A stretch of DNA of 64,000 nucleotides, from contig NZ_JAGILA010000002.1 in assembly GCF_017874595.1 (NCBI RefSeq), positions 1,054,001 through 1,118,000 on the forward strand, written 5' to 3'. Source of the DNA: Sinorhizobium kostiense (lineage in GTDB: Bacteria; Pseudomonadota; Alphaproteobacteria; Rhizobiales; Rhizobiaceae). Each line of letters starts with the position of its first letter. The stretch's first letter is position 1. The translations under genes were made by a program, and so were the position numbers. Shown here in pieces: positions 30,622-40,969 of this stretch. The notes below the pieces were generated by a model that did no database searches, was not told the origin of the DNA, and worked only from the letters and a program-made list of their open reading frames with translations.

Positions 30622-30966
30622 TCAATTCTGCGGTTCAGGGAGGCTGTTCCGCTGCGCGAGTCTTTGAACCTCGCCGCGCTGCTTTTCGGCCTCTCGATGC
30701 CATTTCAATGCCTCATTGGCCTCGTTGCGCGCACGGCGACGATGTCTTCCCTGGGCAAACCAGGTGACGCCGGCGCCGAGGACCAGCCCAACGATCACGG
30801 CGAGGAACAGGAAGACGAAAAAGGGAGCCGATACGGAAAGCACGCTGTCGGCCGGATCGAACGGATTGAGCGCCAGGGTCGCTGTCTGGCGGTTAGCGAC
30901 GCTCAGAATGATGAGGATGACGCCCAAGGGAACGAACACGAGGATATTGATTATTCGTTTAAGCAT
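30622..30966 (-). CDS. LapA-domain (DUF1049) membrane protein
   Basis: A 114-residue protein with two membrane segments (residues 5 to 24 and 46 to 70), a basic stretch RHRRRAR and a C-terminal helix rich in charged residues: the LapA/YciS layout. In enterobacteria LapA with LapB tunes LpxC turnover; no lapB is nearby, so the function is inferred only at family level. It follows ihfB by 44 bases in the same direction. Confidence 0.82.
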   Translation of the reverse strand: MLKRIINILVFVPLGVILIILSVANRQTATLALNPFDPADSVLSVSAPFFVFLFLAVIVGLVLGAGVTWFAQGRHRRRARNEANEALKWHREAEKQRGEVQRLAQRNSLPEPQN

Positions 30967-31010
30967 TCACCCGCTCCGGTTCGATCCCAACATTAGGCGG
31001 GAATACGCGC

Positions 31011-31313
31011 TCAATCTTCGTCCTTGCCGTTCATCCCGGGGTTGAGCCGCTCGCGCAGTTCCTTGCCGGTCTTGAAAAAGGGCACCCATTTCTCCTCGAC
31101 GAAAACCGCATCGCCCGTGCGCGGGTTGCGACCTGAACGCGAAGGCCTGTTCTTGACCGAGAAAGCGCCGAAGCCGCGCAACTCGACACGGTTACCGGCG
31201 GCAAGCGCATCGGTGATCTCGTCGAGAACCGCATTGACGATATTCTCCACGTCGCGGTGGTAGAGATGTGGATTGCGCGCGGCCACAATCTGCACCAGTT
31301 CTGACTTGATCAC
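31011..31313 (-). CDS. ihfB: Integration host factor subunit beta
   Basis: A nucleoid protein that bends DNA as a heterodimer with IhfA. It is 100 residues; the DNA-binding arm [36 protein letters not shown] follows the usual N-terminal helices. The start is GTG at 31313, with AGGGGG upstream. It lies downstream of sppA in the same orientation, 107 bases away. Confidence 0.95.
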   Translation of the reverse strand: MIKSELVQIVAARNPHLYHRDVENIVNAVLDEITDALAAGNRVELRGFGAFSVKNRPSRSGRNPRTGDAVFVEEKWVPFFKTGKELRERLNPGMNGKDED

Positions 31314-31420
31314 TGTCGCCCCCTTTGGTCTTTTGCTTGATCTGCCTGGTTGGTGACGTCCCGTAGCATGACGACGGCCTGCATCCGGGCAGTCACACAG
31401 GCCAGTAAATTTCGCCTTCC

Positions 31421-32380
31421 TTATTGGCCTTCAACCTGCCAAACCGAGACAAGACCGTCAAGAAACAACTTCTCTCCGCCCAATTTTTCGAGCCCGTTGA
31501 TCGCCGGAAAAGCCTCATATCCCAACAGCTTGAGTCCATCGGCGACAAGTCCGGAGAGCCCAAAGGACAAGGCGCCGCGCTGCGCCTTCCAATCGATAAC
31601 GGGGAGGCCCTTGGGCACCTTGCGCTCGGCGAGGAAGGCTCTGATCTCATCATCGCCACCAATCTCGTCGACGAGCCGGCTTGCGAGTGCCTGCCGCCCC
31701 GTGAAGATGCGTCCGTCGGCGAGCGCGAGCGCCTGCGGTCGCGGCAGCTTGCGCCGCTCGGCCACAAGGTCGACGAACCAGTCATAGCTGTCGTTGATCA
31801 TCGCCTGGATCATCGCCCGCGCTTCTTCGCTCGGCGGATGGAATGGAGACGGCTCGGCCTTCAGCGGCCGCGATTTGATCGATTCGAGCGACACGCCGAT
31901 CTTTTCCATCAGATCCTTGATTTGCGGGTACTGAAAAATGACGCCGATCGAACCGGTGATCGACGTCTCGCCGGCGACGATGCGATCGCCGGCAAGCGCG
32001 ATCATGTAACCGGCCGAGGCGGCGAGCGTTCTGACATCCGCGACCACCGGCTTATTGGCGGCGACCTTGCGGATGGCCCTGTAAACAACCTCGCCGCCAT
32101 AGGTCGTGCCGCCCGGCGAAGAGATCGTTACGATCAGCGCCTTGGCGGATGTGCTGGCGGCGATCGTCTCCAGCCGCTCGACGAGTTCCCTGTCGTCCTG
32201 GATGATGCCGGAGACGGTAATGCGCGCGATGTGGTCGCGGGTGCGGCCCGTCGCCTCGCCCAAACCCGAATAGGCAAACAGCGCGAAGCCGGCAAGAACA
32301 AGGATCACGGCGGTCGCCCAGCGCCAGAAGCTCAGCTTCCGGCGCAGGCGGCGGCGATCGGCGATGGCGTGTTCGTCCAT
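31421..32380 (-). CDS. sppA: Signal peptide peptidase SppA (short form)
   Basis: A membrane-bound serine protease that degrades cleaved signal peptides. It is 319 residues, the short one-domain form. One membrane segment lies at residues 21 to 42. The catalytic Ser is in [11 protein letters not shown] near residue 147 and the Lys in ESIKSRPLK near 175. The order sppA-ihfB is common in Rhizobiales. Confidence 0.93.
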   Translation of the reverse strand: MDEHAIADRRRLRRKLSFWRWATAVILVLAGFALFAYSGLGEATGRTRDHIARITVSGIIQDDRELVERLETIAASTSAKALIVTISSPGGTTYGGEVVYRAIRKVAANKPVVADVRTLAASAGYMIALAGDRIVAGETSITGSIGVIFQYPQIKDLMEKIGVSLESIKSRPLKAEPSPFHPPSEEARAMIQAMINDSYDWFVDLVAERRKLPRPQALALADGRIFTGRQALASRLVDEIGGDDEIRAFLAERKVPKGLPVIDWKAQRGALSFGLSGLVADGLKLLGYEAFPAINGLEKLGGEKLFLDGLVSVWQVEGQ

Positions 32381-32633
32381 GGTTATCTCCGAATTTGTCG
32401 GCGGGGTTCTGTCAGTTTCCGAGGGAACATGCTATCTGCGCGAACCGTGGCAGGCTAGATGGTGGCGGCTCGACGGCGGTTGAAGCCGCAAGCCGCACTT
32501 CGCCCCCTCAAGTTTTTTCCTCTCCATTGCCGGATCGCAACAAAATAACCATATTCGCCCTGACTTACGCCATTGAATTGAAATGCGGGTGTCTCGGAAT
32601 TGCCGACGCCCGACGGATCTTGACAGGCCCTTC

Positions 32634-33305
32634 ATGCTGAACGAAGCGGGACTTCCCGGAATCCTTACCGATTCGGGCGCAAGCTCGGCCGATGCCTATG
32701 CCTCGGCTGCGCGGCATTCGGCACGCGTCAGACGGTTGAAAATCGTCCTGCCGCTCGTGGCCGGCGCCATCGCCCTGATTTTCCTGGCGGTTTCGTTCGT
32801 GCGCGCCTTCCTGCCCGAAGAATTGGAACTCGAGACCGCGACGATCGAAGACGGCAAGATCGTCATGCAGAATCCGGCGATCTCCGGCCGCAACAAGCAG
32901 AATATCAGCTATTCGATGAAGGCCCAGCGCGCGCTTCAGGACATCGAGAACCCGGACCTGATCACGCTTGAGAAGATTCATGCGGAGATGCCGGTCAACG
33001 ACACGCTGATTGCCACCGTGAATGCGGTAAGCGGGATTTACGACCGGGGCGCGAACACGCTCGACATGAACGCGCCGTTCACGATTTCCATGAATAATGG
33101 CGTCTATGCCGATTTCCAGTCGGCGTATCTGGACATAAATGCAGGCGAGATGGAAACGAGACAGCCGATAGCCATCAGCATGAACGGCGGATCGATCATT
33201 GCGCAGAAGCTGAGAATGACAGATAAGGGACGTATTGTAACTTTTGAGGGCATGGTACGGGTCAACGTCGAACCCAGCGCCATCCGCAAGAACGCAAAAA
33301 AATAG
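32634..33305 (+). CDS. lptC: LPS export protein LptC
   Basis: The bitopic inner-membrane link of the LPS transport bridge. It is 223 residues: a cytoplasmic N-terminus, one membrane segment (about residues 39 to 58), then a periplasmic beta-jellyroll. The ATG at 32634 (MLNEAGLPGIL) is chosen over an in-frame start 17 codons upstream because the added stretch is not conserved-looking. It leads the run lptC-lptA-lptB-rpoN. Confidence 0.9.
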   Translation: MLNEAGLPGILTDSGASSADAYASAARHSARVRRLKIVLPLVAGAIALIFLAVSFVRAFLPEELELETATIEDGKIVMQNPAISGRNKQNISYSMKAQRALQDIENPDLITLEKIHAEMPVNDTLIATVNAVSGIYDRGANTLDMNAPFTISMNNGVYADFQSAYLDINAGEMETRQPIAISMNGGSIIAQKLRMTDKGRIVTFEGMVRVNVEPSAIRKNAKK

Positions 33306-33319
33306 GACCTGGTGCTCCC

Positions 33320-33883
33320 ATGTCGGTGAGATCTCCCGTTTTCTTCAAGCTCGCAGTCGGCGTGACTGCCGCCGCAATCGGCGCGCTGGCGATCGCTTCT
33401 GGCGCTTCGGCGCAGGCCACGTCCAGCCGCATGCAAGGCATGCAACTTTCAAACGACAAGCCGATCCAGATCGAAAGCGACAAGCTGGAGATCAAGGATC
33501 CGGAAAGCAAGGCGATCTTCACCGGCAATGTGAAGGTCGTTCAGGGTACGACGACGCTGCAGGCGGGCAGCATGACGGTTTTCTACAAGACGAGCGAGGG
33601 CGCCACGATCACGAGCGGCGATGCCGATATCGATCGGATCGAGGTTAGCGATCGGGTTTTCCTGAGCTCCGGCACACAAAAGGCGACGGGCGACAGCGGC
33701 TCCGTAAACCTGACGACGCAGAAGCTGGTGCTGAAAGGCGACCGGGTGGTGTTGTCCGAGGGCAACAACGTCTTCGTCGGCTGCCAGCTTAACGTGCAGA
33801 TGAACACGGGCGAGGCGCAACTCGAGGCCTGCGGTGGCCGCGTGCAGATCCAGCTCGACCCGCAATCCCGCAAGCAGAATTGA
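33320..33883 (+). CDS. lptA: LPS transport periplasmic protein LptA
   Basis: Carries LPS across the periplasm. It is 187 residues with a Sec signal peptide (hydrophobic residues 12 to 28, cleavage near ASAQA) and an OstA/LptA beta-jellyroll including QIESDKLEIKDPESKAIFTGNV. It starts 14 bases after lptC and its stop overlaps the likely TTG start of lptB. Confidence 0.93.
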   Translation: MSVRSPVFFKLAVGVTAAAIGALAIASGASAQATSSRMQGMQLSNDKPIQIESDKLEIKDPESKAIFTGNVKVVQGTTTLQAGSMTVFYKTSEGATITSGDADIDRIEVSDRVFLSSGTQKATGDSGSVNLTTQKLVLKGDRVVLSEGNNVFVGCQLNVQMNTGEAQLEACGGRVQIQLDPQSRKQN

Positions 33884-34710
33884 CACAAGAATCGCTCGTG
33901 CAGTTTCCCTTCCTTCACAAACGCAAACGGGTCAAAAAGCCGTCGGCGGCCGCCGCAGCTGTGCGCTCCGTCGATAAGGCGCGCTACGAGGGCACGTTGA
34001 TCGCGCGCGGGCTGACGAAGTCCTATCGGTCGCGTCGCGTCGTCAACGGCGTATCGCTTGTCGTGCGCCGCGGCGAGGCGGTCGGACTGCTCGGTCCCAA
34101 CGGCGCGGGCAAGACAACCTGCTTCTATATGATCACCGGGCTGGTACCCGTCGACGAGGGCTCGATAGAGATCAACGGCAACGATGTCACGACCATGCCG
34201 ATGTATCGACGGGCGCGCCTCGGCGTCGGCTACCTGCCGCAGGAGGCCTCCATCTTCCGCGGATTGACTGTCGAGGAGAACATCCGGGCGGTGCTCGAGG
34301 TCCACGACAACGACGGCGACCGCCGTGAGGACAAGCTCAACGAACTGCTTGGCGAATTTTCGATCACCCACTTGCGCAAATCGCCGGCTATTGCCCTTTC
34401 CGGCGGCGAAAGGCGGCGACTGGAAATCGCCCGCGCGCTCGCAACCGACCCGACCTTCATGCTGCTCGACGAACCCTTTGCCGGCGTCGACCCGATTTCG
34501 GTCGCCGACATTCAGGCCCTGGTGCGGCATCTGACGTCACGCGGTATCGGCGTCCTGATCACCGACCACAACGTACGAGAAACTCTCGGGCTGATCGACC
34601 GGGCCTATATCATTCATGCCGGCGAAGTGCTGACTCATGGGCGGGCCAACGATATCGTCACCAATCCGGATGTACGTAGGCTCTATCTCGGCGACAACTT
34701 CAGCCTTTAG
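33880..34710 (+). CDS. lptB: LPS export ABC transporter ATP-binding protein LptB
   Basis: Powers LPS extraction from the inner membrane. It is up to 276 residues: Walker A GPNGAGKTT near residue 80, Q-loop YLPQEASIF, signature LSGGERRRLEIARAL, Walker B FMLLDEPFAGVDP and the switch His in TDHNVRE. An N-terminal tail of about 40 basic residues precedes the ABC domain. The start is unsure: TTG at 33880, overlapping the lptA stop, or GTG at 33898. Confidence 0.93.
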   Translation: MTQESLVQFPFLHKRKRVKKPSAAAAAVRSVDKARYEGTLIARGLTKSYRSRRVVNGVSLVVRRGEAVGLLGPNGAGKTTCFYMITGLVPVDEGSIEINGNDVTTMPMYRRARLGVGYLPQEASIFRGLTVEENIRAVLEVHDNDGDRREDKLNELLGEFSITHLRKSPAIALSGGERRRLEIARALATDPTFMLLDEPFAGVDPISVADIQALVRHLTSRGIGVLITDHNVRETLGLIDRAYIIHAGEVLTHGRANDIVTNPDVRRLYLGDNFSL

Positions 34711-34729
34711 CGATCCCTGATAGAGATTC

Positions 34730-34750
34730 GCGCCGCCGCTCAGTCGGCGC
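34730..34750 (+). terminator. Hairpin between lptB and rpoN
   Basis: GCGCCG pairs with CGGCGC around a nine-base loop, 19 bases after the lptB stop. No T-run follows. It may reduce read-through into rpoN or stabilise the lpt mRNA. A TTGACC follows immediately (34751) and could be a -35 element for rpoN, but its -10 is weak. Confidence 0.35.
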
Positions 34751-34850
34751 TTGACCAAATCCAAGTAATAAGCAATTTTTGGGCCAACTGATAATGGCCT
34801 GTCCAAAAGAAGACGTGGCCGCGGAAATTTGACGGGAGCATCGCGTCAGC

Positions 34851-36404
34851 ATGGCCTTGTCCGCCAGCCTTCACCTGCGCCAGTCACAGTCGCTGGTCAT
34901 GACGCCGCAACTGATGCAGTCTATCCAGCTGCTGCAGATGACCCATCTGGAGCTGACACAGTTCATTGCACAGGAAGTCGAAAAAAATCCGCTGCTCGAG
35001 TTTCAGAACGGCGATGAGCCTATCAGTGACCGCGACCGCGGCCACGACGAGGCGATTCCGCTTGCCGCCGACCCGGCGGAGCAGCCCGCCGGTCACGGAG
35101 ATGTTTACGACAGCGCCACATCTTCCTCCGGCGAGAGGCTCAGCGTTGAACTCGACGCCGATTTCGCCAATGTTTTTCCGGACGATACCGTGCCGCAGCG
35201 CGCGGACGCTCCGGAATTGCTCGGCCAATGGAAATCGATGCCGGGCGCAGGTGGCAGCGAGGATGGCGAGGGATACGAACTCGACGATTTCGTCGCCGGC
35301 CGCAAGACCCTGCGGGAAACGCTCGTCGAGCAGCTTCCCTTCGCGCTCGCCGCGCCTAGAGACCGGTTGATCGCCCAGCACCTGATCGACCAGCTCGACG
35401 AGGCTGGGTATCTGCACGCGGACCTCGAGGAAACAGCGACAGGACTTGGCGCCTCCACCGGGGACGTTGCGCGGGTGCTTCTCGTGCTGCAACAGTTCGA
35501 CCCTCCAGGCGTTTTCGCGCGTTCGCTCGGCGAATGCCTGGCCATCCAATTGCGGGCTCGCAATCGGCTCGACCCGGCAATGGAAGCGCTCGTCGCCAAT
35601 CTGGAACTCCTTGCGCGGCGCGATTTTGTCAGTCTCAAAAAGATCTGCGGTGTCGATGAAGAGGATCTCGTCGACATGCTCGCTGAAATCCGCAAGCTCG
35701 ATCCGAAACCGGGCACGAGCTTCGAGACATCGGTCACCGAGGCAATCATTCCCGACGTCGTCGTGCGCACCGCACCCAACGGTGGCTGGCTGGTCGAACT
35801 CAATCCCGATGCGCTGCCGCGTGTTCTCGTCAATCATCAATATTTCGCCGAGATCTCACGCGGCAGCCAGAAGAACAGCACCGATCAGGCCTTTCTGAGC
35901 GAATGCCTGCAGAATGCCAATTGGCTGACACGTAGCCTCGACCAGCGCGCCCGGACGATCATGAAGGTGGCGAGCGAGATCGTGCGGCAACAGGACGCCT
36001 TCCTGCTGCATGGTGTCGGTCATCTGCGGCCCTTGAACCTCAGAATCATTGCTGACGCGATCAAGATGCATGAATCGACGGTGAGCCGCGTCACCTCGAA
36101 CAAATACATGCTGACGCCGCGTGGACTTTTCGAGCTGAAGTACTTCTTTACGGTCTCGATCGGCTCTGCGGAGAACGGCGACGCCCATTCGGCAGAGTCC
36201 GTGCGTCATCGCATCCGCACGATGATCGCCCAGGAAACGGCCGATGGCGTGCTTTCTGACGACGACATCGTCGACGTGCTCAAAGAGGGTGGCATCGAGA
36301 TTGCGCGCCGTACCGTCGCGAAATACCGAGAGGCGATGAACATCCCGTCCTCCGTCCAGCGGCGACGCGAAAAGCGCGCTCTGGCCAAGGCTTCCGCCGT
36401 CTGA
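34851..36404 (+). CDS. rpoN: RNA polymerase sigma-54 factor
   Basis: Directs RNA polymerase to -24/-12 promoters with NtrC, NifA or DctD-type activators. It is 517 residues: the Gln/Leu-rich region I (LHLRQSQSLVMTPQLMQSIQLL), an acidic region II (about 50 to 125), a core-binding part, and the C-terminal RpoN box ARRTVAKYREAMNIPSS. The lptB-rpoN-hpf-ptsN order is conserved in many Proteobacteria. Confidence 0.97.
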   Translation: MALSASLHLRQSQSLVMTPQLMQSIQLLQMTHLELTQFIAQEVEKNPLLEFQNGDEPISDRDRGHDEAIPLAADPAEQPAGHGDVYDSATSSSGERLSVELDADFANVFPDDTVPQRADAPELLGQWKSMPGAGGSEDGEGYELDDFVAGRKTLRETLVEQLPFALAAPRDRLIAQHLIDQLDEAGYLHADLEETATGLGASTGDVARVLLVLQQFDPPGVFARSLGECLAIQLRARNRLDPAMEALVANLELLARRDFVSLKKICGVDEEDLVDMLAEIRKLDPKPGTSFETSVTEAIIPDVVVRTAPNGGWLVELNPDALPRVLVNHQYFAEISRGSQKNSTDQAFLSECLQNANWLTRSLDQRARTIMKVASEIVRQQDAFLLHGVGHLRPLNLRIIADAIKMHESTVSRVTSNKYMLTPRGLFELKYFFTVSIGSAENGDAHSAESVRHRIRTMIAQETADGVLSDDDIVDVLKEGGIEIARRTVAKYREAMNIPSSVQRRREKRALAKASAV

Positions 36405-36670
36405 TCGTCTACGGGCGCAAAGCGTTTTTTCAGACGTGCGAGCCGGTCGAATCTGCGCCCGCACGCGGAACCGCGAGGACCCCGCCGCCGTTTACTTGGC
36501 GGCTCATGATTGACTCTGCGCGACACAGCAGATATGAGGCCGCCGCAATTTCCGGCGCATGGAGACTGCGCTCCGGCGGCACCCGCGCGAGAGCCTTGCT
36601 GAAATGCTTGGATGACGGAAGCGCTTGGAATAAACTGGATACGCAAGTCACGAACGAGAGAGGAAACTCC

Positions 36671-37243
36671 ATGAGTGTGCGTGTGTCCGGTAAACACATG
36701 GAAATCGGCGATTCGTTTCGCTCGCGCATCGGCGAGCAGATTCGGCAAGCCGTCACCAAATATTTCGACGGAGGATATTCGAGCCAGGTCACTGTGGAAA
36801 AGTCCGGGTCGCGCTTCAGCGCCGACTGCAAGCTTCATCTCGATACGGGCGTGATATTGCAGGCGAACGGCCAGGCAAACGAGCCACAGGCAGCCTTCGA
36901 CGCGGCATCGGAGCGGATCGAGAAACGGCTCCGGCGCTACAAACGCAAGCTCAAGGACCATCACAACGGCAACGGCCAGAATGCCACCGAAGTGGCCTAT
37001 CGGGTGATGGACTCGGTCCCCTTCGAGGACGAGGAAGTTCCCGATGATTACGCACCGACGATCGTTGCCGAGAGCACCAAACAGCTCAGAACGATGACCG
37101 TGGCCAATGCCGTGATGGCCCTCGACATGACGGACGAGCCTGTATTGATGTTCCGCAGCCCCGGCAAGGAGGACCTGAACATCGTCTATCGGCGCAACGA
37201 TGGGAATATCGGCTGGATCGATGCCGCCAAAATCAAAGTATGA
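36671..37243 (+). CDS. hpf: Ribosome hibernation-promoting factor, long form
   Basis: Binds 30S subunits and drives 100S dimer formation in resting cells. It is 190 residues: an N-terminal S30AE domain (about 1 to 105) and a C-terminal dimerisation domain (about 125 to 188, ending NDGNIGWIDAAKIKV), so it is the long HPF. The ATG at 36671 has GAGGAAAC upstream; the longer reading upstream lacks family features. It follows rpoN with a 266-base gap that may hold its own promoter. Confidence 0.93.
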   Translation: MSVRVSGKHMEIGDSFRSRIGEQIRQAVTKYFDGGYSSQVTVEKSGSRFSADCKLHLDTGVILQANGQANEPQAAFDAASERIEKRLRRYKRKLKDHHNGNGQNATEVAYRVMDSVPFEDEEVPDDYAPTIVAESTKQLRTMTVANAVMALDMTDEPVLMFRSPGKEDLNIVYRRNDGNIGWIDAAKIKV

Positions 37244-37253
37244 GCGGCTTTAA

Positions 37254-37279
37254 GGGAAAGCCGGAAAACCGGCCTTCCC
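37254..37279 (+). terminator. Hairpin after hpf
   Basis: GGGAA-a-GCCGG, loop AAAA, CCGGC-c-TTCCC: ten pairs and one mismatch, 11 bases after the hpf stop. No T-run, so a weak terminator or stabiliser. Confidence 0.45.
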
Positions 37280-37412
37280 GCCGCCGCGGCGGACAGACGG
37301 AAAAGAGTTACTTTTCTGTGAATGGGAGCCGTCAAAATAAAGAAGGTTAGAGCCATTACGGCATATTTGTGATGAAGTTGCCAGGCTCTAACCGGCAGAC
37401 GAGGACAGAAGA

Positions 37413-37877
37413 ATGGCATTGGCAGGCTTGCTGCATCAAGATGCGATCATCCCGGCCATGAGGGCCAACTCGAAAAAGCAACTCCTCCAGGAATTGGCGG
37501 CTAAAGCATCGAAACTCACCGGTCTGCCGGAACGCGAGATTTTCGACGTCATCCTTCAGAGGGAGCGGCTCGGCTCGACGGGCGTCGGCAACGGCATCGC
37601 CATCCCGCATGGAAAGCTCAGCAATCTCTCTTCGCTCGTCGGCATATTTGCGCGGCTGGAGACTCCGGTCGATTTCGAGGCGCTCGACGATCAGCCCGTC
37701 GATCTTGTCTTCCTCCTGCTTGCGCCCGAGGGCGCCGGCGCCGATCACCTGAAGGCACTGTCGCGGATTGCGCGGGTGCTGCGTGACCACGACATGGTGA
37801 CGAGGATTCGCGCGAGCGATTCCGCAAGCGCGATCTATATGCTCCTCAACGAGGATACGACCTCGCACGCTGCCTAG
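37413..37877 (+). CDS. ptsN: Nitrogen-PTS EIIA component
   Basis: A phosphocarrier EIIA(Ntr) that links nitrogen and potassium status. It is 154 residues of the EIIA-2 fold with the phosphorylated H66 in GIAIPHGKL. GAGGACAGAAG precedes the ATG. Its place after rpoN and hpf is conserved. Confidence 0.95.
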   Translation: MALAGLLHQDAIIPAMRANSKKQLLQELAAKASKLTGLPEREIFDVILQRERLGSTGVGNGIAIPHGKLSNLSSLVGIFARLETPVDFEALDDQPVDLVFLLLAPEGAGADHLKALSRIARVLRDHDMVTRIRASDSASAIYMLLNEDTTSHAA

Positions 37878-38049
37878 GGCTTTTCCCGGTTGATTGAGAC
37901 AATTCTGTCCTCGAGCGGAGCGGATGTATGCTCGGCTGCGCACGCCGTACCGTAGCCCCAGCCTACGTCCTACGCGCGCGTCTTCGGACTCGCAAAGAGT
38001 CGCTTAGGACGCTGTAAAGCGCGTTTTGGCGTGACAAGGCTGGGAAATT

Positions 38050-38084
38050 GAAAGCGCCGCGTATCGGAGACACGCGGCGCTTTC
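38050..38084 (-). terminator. Terminator between convergent ptsN and grpE
   Basis: GAAAGCGCCGCGT pairs perfectly with ACGCGGCGCTTTC (13 pairs) around nine bases. It lies 24 bases after the grpE stop on the minus strand, with AATTTCCC following there, and may also stop ptsN transcripts. Confidence 0.65.
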
Positions 38085-38107
38085 CTGTTGCCTTGCAGCT
38101 AGTCGCG

Positions 38108-38722
38108 TCAGCCCGCCGGCGTCTCGCTTTCGGTCGGAACCACTTTCGGTCCACCCTTGGCGACACCGACCATCGCCGGGCGCAGCACGCGCTCGCCGAT
38201 CGTATAGCCGGCCTGCACCACCTGAACCACAGTGTTGTTAGGAACCTCGCTATTCGGCACTTCGAACATGGCCTGGTGGAAATTCGGATCGAATTTCTGG
38301 CCGGCGGGTTCGAGTTTCTTGACGCCGTGACGCTCTAGCGCCGCCAGCATGGACCGCTCGGTCATCTCGACGCCTTCGATCAGCGCCGCAAAGCCAGCAT
38401 CGCCGGACTCCCGCGCCTCGGCGGGAATGGCCTCGAGGGCGCGGCGAAGATTGTCGGACACTGCGAGCATGTCGCGGGCAAAACCGGCAACGGCATAGGC
38501 TTTCGCGTCCCTGACGTCGCGCTCGGTACGCCGGCGCAGATTGTCCATCTCCGCGGCGAGGCGAAGATATCTGTCACGCAGTTCCGCATTCTCGGCCTTG
38601 GCGAGTTCCAGCGGATCTGGCGCGGCGGACGTTTCGGCTTCCGGCTTTTCCGGGGCGGCAGCCTTCACGTTCTCTTCCGGCACCGCGGCCTCAGGTCCGT
38701 TCTTGTTCGTTTCGTCGGTCAT
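38108..38722 (-). CDS. grpE: Nucleotide exchange factor GrpE
   Basis: The DnaK co-chaperone that exchanges ADP. It is 204 residues: an acidic, Ala/Pro/Glu-rich N-terminus, a long coiled-coil helix (about 45 to 95), then the beta-wing domain ending with [19 protein letters not shown]. It lies downstream of hrcA in the same direction with 147 bases between. I saw no clear heat-shock promoter. Confidence 0.95.
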   Translation of the reverse strand: MTDETNKNGPEAAVPEENVKAAAPEKPEAETSAAPDPLELAKAENAELRDRYLRLAAEMDNLRRRTERDVRDAKAYAVAGFARDMLAVSDNLRRALEAIPAEARESGDAGFAALIEGVEMTERSMLAALERHGVKKLEPAGQKFDPNFHQAMFEVPNSEVPNNTVVQVVQAGYTIGERVLRPAMVGVAKGGPKVVPTESETPAG

Positions 38723-38869
38723 GACGTTCTCCGAATATCTTCCATTTCATGTTTCGGCATCATCAAACCAGCGGAGGTCGCTCTGCTTGAACCTTTTGTT
38801 GCCTGGATTCGACAGCCGATATCGAGGTTTGGGCCCGAAAAATCAAGGTCTGTCGATCAATAGGATTGC

Positions 38870-39952
38870 TCAGCGCGACAGCCGCGACATGAGCTGAGCG
38901 GTGTAGTCGACCATGGGGACGATCCGCGAATAGTTGAGCCGGGTCGGTCCGATGACACCGACCGCGCCGACGATGCGGTCGTCGTCGTCGCGATAGGGCG
39001 CGACGATCAGCGACGATCCGGAAAGCGAGAAGAGCTTGTTTTCCGAGCCGATAAAAATGCGAACGCCCGGACCGCTCTCGGCGAGGTTGAGGAGCTCGAT
39101 GAGGCTGTCCTTCTTCTCGAGGTCGTCGAACAGCATGCGCAGCCGGTCGATGTCGTCGCTGCCTTCCAGCCCCTCGAGCAGATTGGCACGCCCGCGGACG
39201 ATGAGGCGCGCAGGCTTGCCGTCACCCTCGCTGCCCGACCAGATCGCAAGCCCGCGTTCAACCAGATCCTGCGACAACGCGTCGAGTTCGCCGCGCACGG
39301 TTTCCTTGACCTTTTCAAGTTGTGCGCGCAGTTCTGCAATCGTCTGCCCGGCGAGGTGGGCGTTGACGAAATTGGCCGCTTCGGTGAGCTGCGCGCTTGT
39401 AATGCCCGCCGGCAGTTCGATGATCCTGTTCTCGACCTGATCGTGGTCCCCGACGAGGACGGCAAGGGCCTTGGTCGGCGCCAGGCGGATGAACTCGACA
39501 TGCTTCAGCACCGGATCGCTCTTGGTCGTGATGACGAGACCGGCGCCGCGGGACATGCCCGAGAGCATCTGGCTTGCCTCGGCGAGAAGCGATTCGACCG
39601 ATTGGTCCCGACCGGCGGCGGAGCGCACCTGCCGCTCGATCGACGCGCGCTCTTCCGGGGAAAGCTTGCCCACCTGCATGAAGGCGTCGACGAAGAAGCG
39701 CAGGCCCGTCTGGGTCGGCAGCCGCCCCGCGCTGACATGGGGCGAATAGATGAGGCCCAGATCCTCGAGATCGCTCATCACATTGCGAACGGAGGCTGGG
39801 GACAGCGACATGGGCAGGAGCCGCGAGAGATTGCGTGAACCAAGCGGCTCGCCGCTTTCGAGATAGGTCTCGACTATGCGGCGGAAGATCTCGCCGGAAC
39901 GCTCGTCCAGCGTCGATGCGATCCCCTTCTTTTCAGGGTTGCGCAGTACCAT
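38870..39952 (-). CDS. hrcA: Heat-inducible transcription repressor HrcA
   Basis: Represses groESL-type operons at CIRCE sites. It is 360 residues: a winged helix N-terminus ([22 protein letters not shown]), then a GAF-like domain with the late motif [26 protein letters not shown]. The ATG at 39952 has GGAG six bases before. I found no CIRCE element (TTAGCACTC-N9-GAGTGCTAA) upstream. It is divergent from rph with an inverted RIME-like repeat between. Confidence 0.94.
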   Translation of the reverse strand: MVLRNPEKKGIASTLDERSGEIFRRIVETYLESGEPLGSRNLSRLLPMSLSPASVRNVMSDLEDLGLIYSPHVSAGRLPTQTGLRFFVDAFMQVGKLSPEERASIERQVRSAAGRDQSVESLLAEASQMLSGMSRGAGLVITTKSDPVLKHVEFIRLAPTKALAVLVGDHDQVENRIIELPAGITSAQLTEAANFVNAHLAGQTIAELRAQLEKVKETVRGELDALSQDLVERGLAIWSGSEGDGKPARLIVRGRANLLEGLEGSDDIDRLRMLFDDLEKKDSLIELLNLAESGPGVRIFIGSENKLFSLSGSSLIVAPYRDDDDRIVGAVGVIGPTRLNYSRIVPMVDYTAQLMSRLSR

Positions 39953-40040
39953 GTCACTCCAAGCAAACAACCGTTCCTGTGGTTCCCGAATATAGTAAGC
40001 CGCAGGGGCAATGGCAAAAGGGAAAAATCACTCCCCCCAC

Positions 40041-40147
40041 TATAGCGCCGCTCGCCTTTTCAAACGCTTTCAGACGCAAAGATCGCTGCAGCACTTCGAG
40101 CTGCTGCTTGCCCTATTCCTTGAATCGGTTCCGATTCAGGAAAACAT
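40041..40147 (-). repeat. RIME-like repeat, inverted orientation
   Basis: Read on the minus strand it gives the same layout as the other copies: TTCCTGAATCGG dyad, then GCAGCAGCTCGAAGTGCTGC, then a GCGTCTGAAA-type dyad, ending GGCGCTATA. At 107 bases it is close to the reported RIME1 length of about 106. It fills the space between hrcA and rph. Confidence 0.7.
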
Positions 40148-40216
40148 GGCGCATCAACCGGTTCCTTTTATGGGCTGCATGATCTAGAAGGCTCAGCAGA
40201 CAGATAGGAGTTGACG

Positions 40217-40936
40217 ATGCGGCCATCCGGCAGACGAACCGACCAAATGCGCAAGGTTTCCTTCGAGCGCAATTTCTCCAAGCATGCGGAGGGCTCATGC
40301 TTCGTTCGCTTCGGCGACACACATGTCCTGTGCACGGCGAGCCTCGAAGACAAGGTTCCCGCCTGGCTGCGCAATGGCGGCAAGGGCTGGATCACTGCCG
40401 AATACGGCATGCTCCCGCGGGCAACCGGCGAGCGGATGAAGCGCGAGGCGGCAACGGGCAAGCAGAGCGGCCGCACGCAGGAGATCCAGCGGCTGATCGG
40501 CCGCTCTCTGCGCGCCGTGGTCGATCTGCAGGCTCTCGGCGAGCGCCAGATCTCGATCGACTGCGACGTCATCCAGGCGGATGGCGGCACTCGGACGGCT
40601 TCGATTACCGGCGCCTGGATCGCGCTTCACGACTGCCTGAAATGGATGGAAGCGCGCAACATGATCAAGGCGGAGAGGGTCCTGAAGGACCACGTCGCAG
40701 CGATTTCCTGCGGAATCTTCGCCAATCAACCTGTGATCGATCTCGATTATCTCGAGGACTCGGCGGCCGAAACCGATGCCAACTTCGTGATGACCGGCAG
40801 CGGCGGGCTGGTCGAAATCCAGGGAACGGCCGAGGGCAAGCCTTTCAGCGAGGAAGAATTCGCGACCCTGATGCGCCTTGCGAAAAACGGCATTGCCGAG
40901 CTCGTCGACTTGCAGAAGCAGGCGATCGCCGGCTAA
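40217..40936 (+). CDS. rph: Ribonuclease PH
   Basis: A phosphorolytic 3' exonuclease for tRNA end trimming. It is 239 residues of the RNase PH fold: [17 protein letters not shown] at the start, ATGERMKRE and [20 protein letters not shown] in the middle, then [19 protein letters not shown]. The ATG at 40217 has AGGAG seven bases upstream. It starts the run rph-VOC-rdgB-hemW. Confidence 0.96.
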   Translation: MRPSGRRTDQMRKVSFERNFSKHAEGSCFVRFGDTHVLCTASLEDKVPAWLRNGGKGWITAEYGMLPRATGERMKREAATGKQSGRTQEIQRLIGRSLRAVVDLQALGERQISIDCDVIQADGGTRTASITGAWIALHDCLKWMEARNMIKAERVLKDHVAAISCGIFANQPVIDLDYLEDSAAETDANFVMTGSGGLVEIQGTAEGKPFSEEEFATLMRLAKNGIAELVDLQKQAIAG

Positions 40937-40969
40937 AGCAATTCGAACGTGCGAGCGAGAGGATTGGAC

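Noticed and set aside
39953-40216. A CIRCE element controlling hrcA
   Set aside because: I found no TTAGCACTC-N9-GAGTGCTAA match; the only strong dyad there belongs to the RIME-like repeat.
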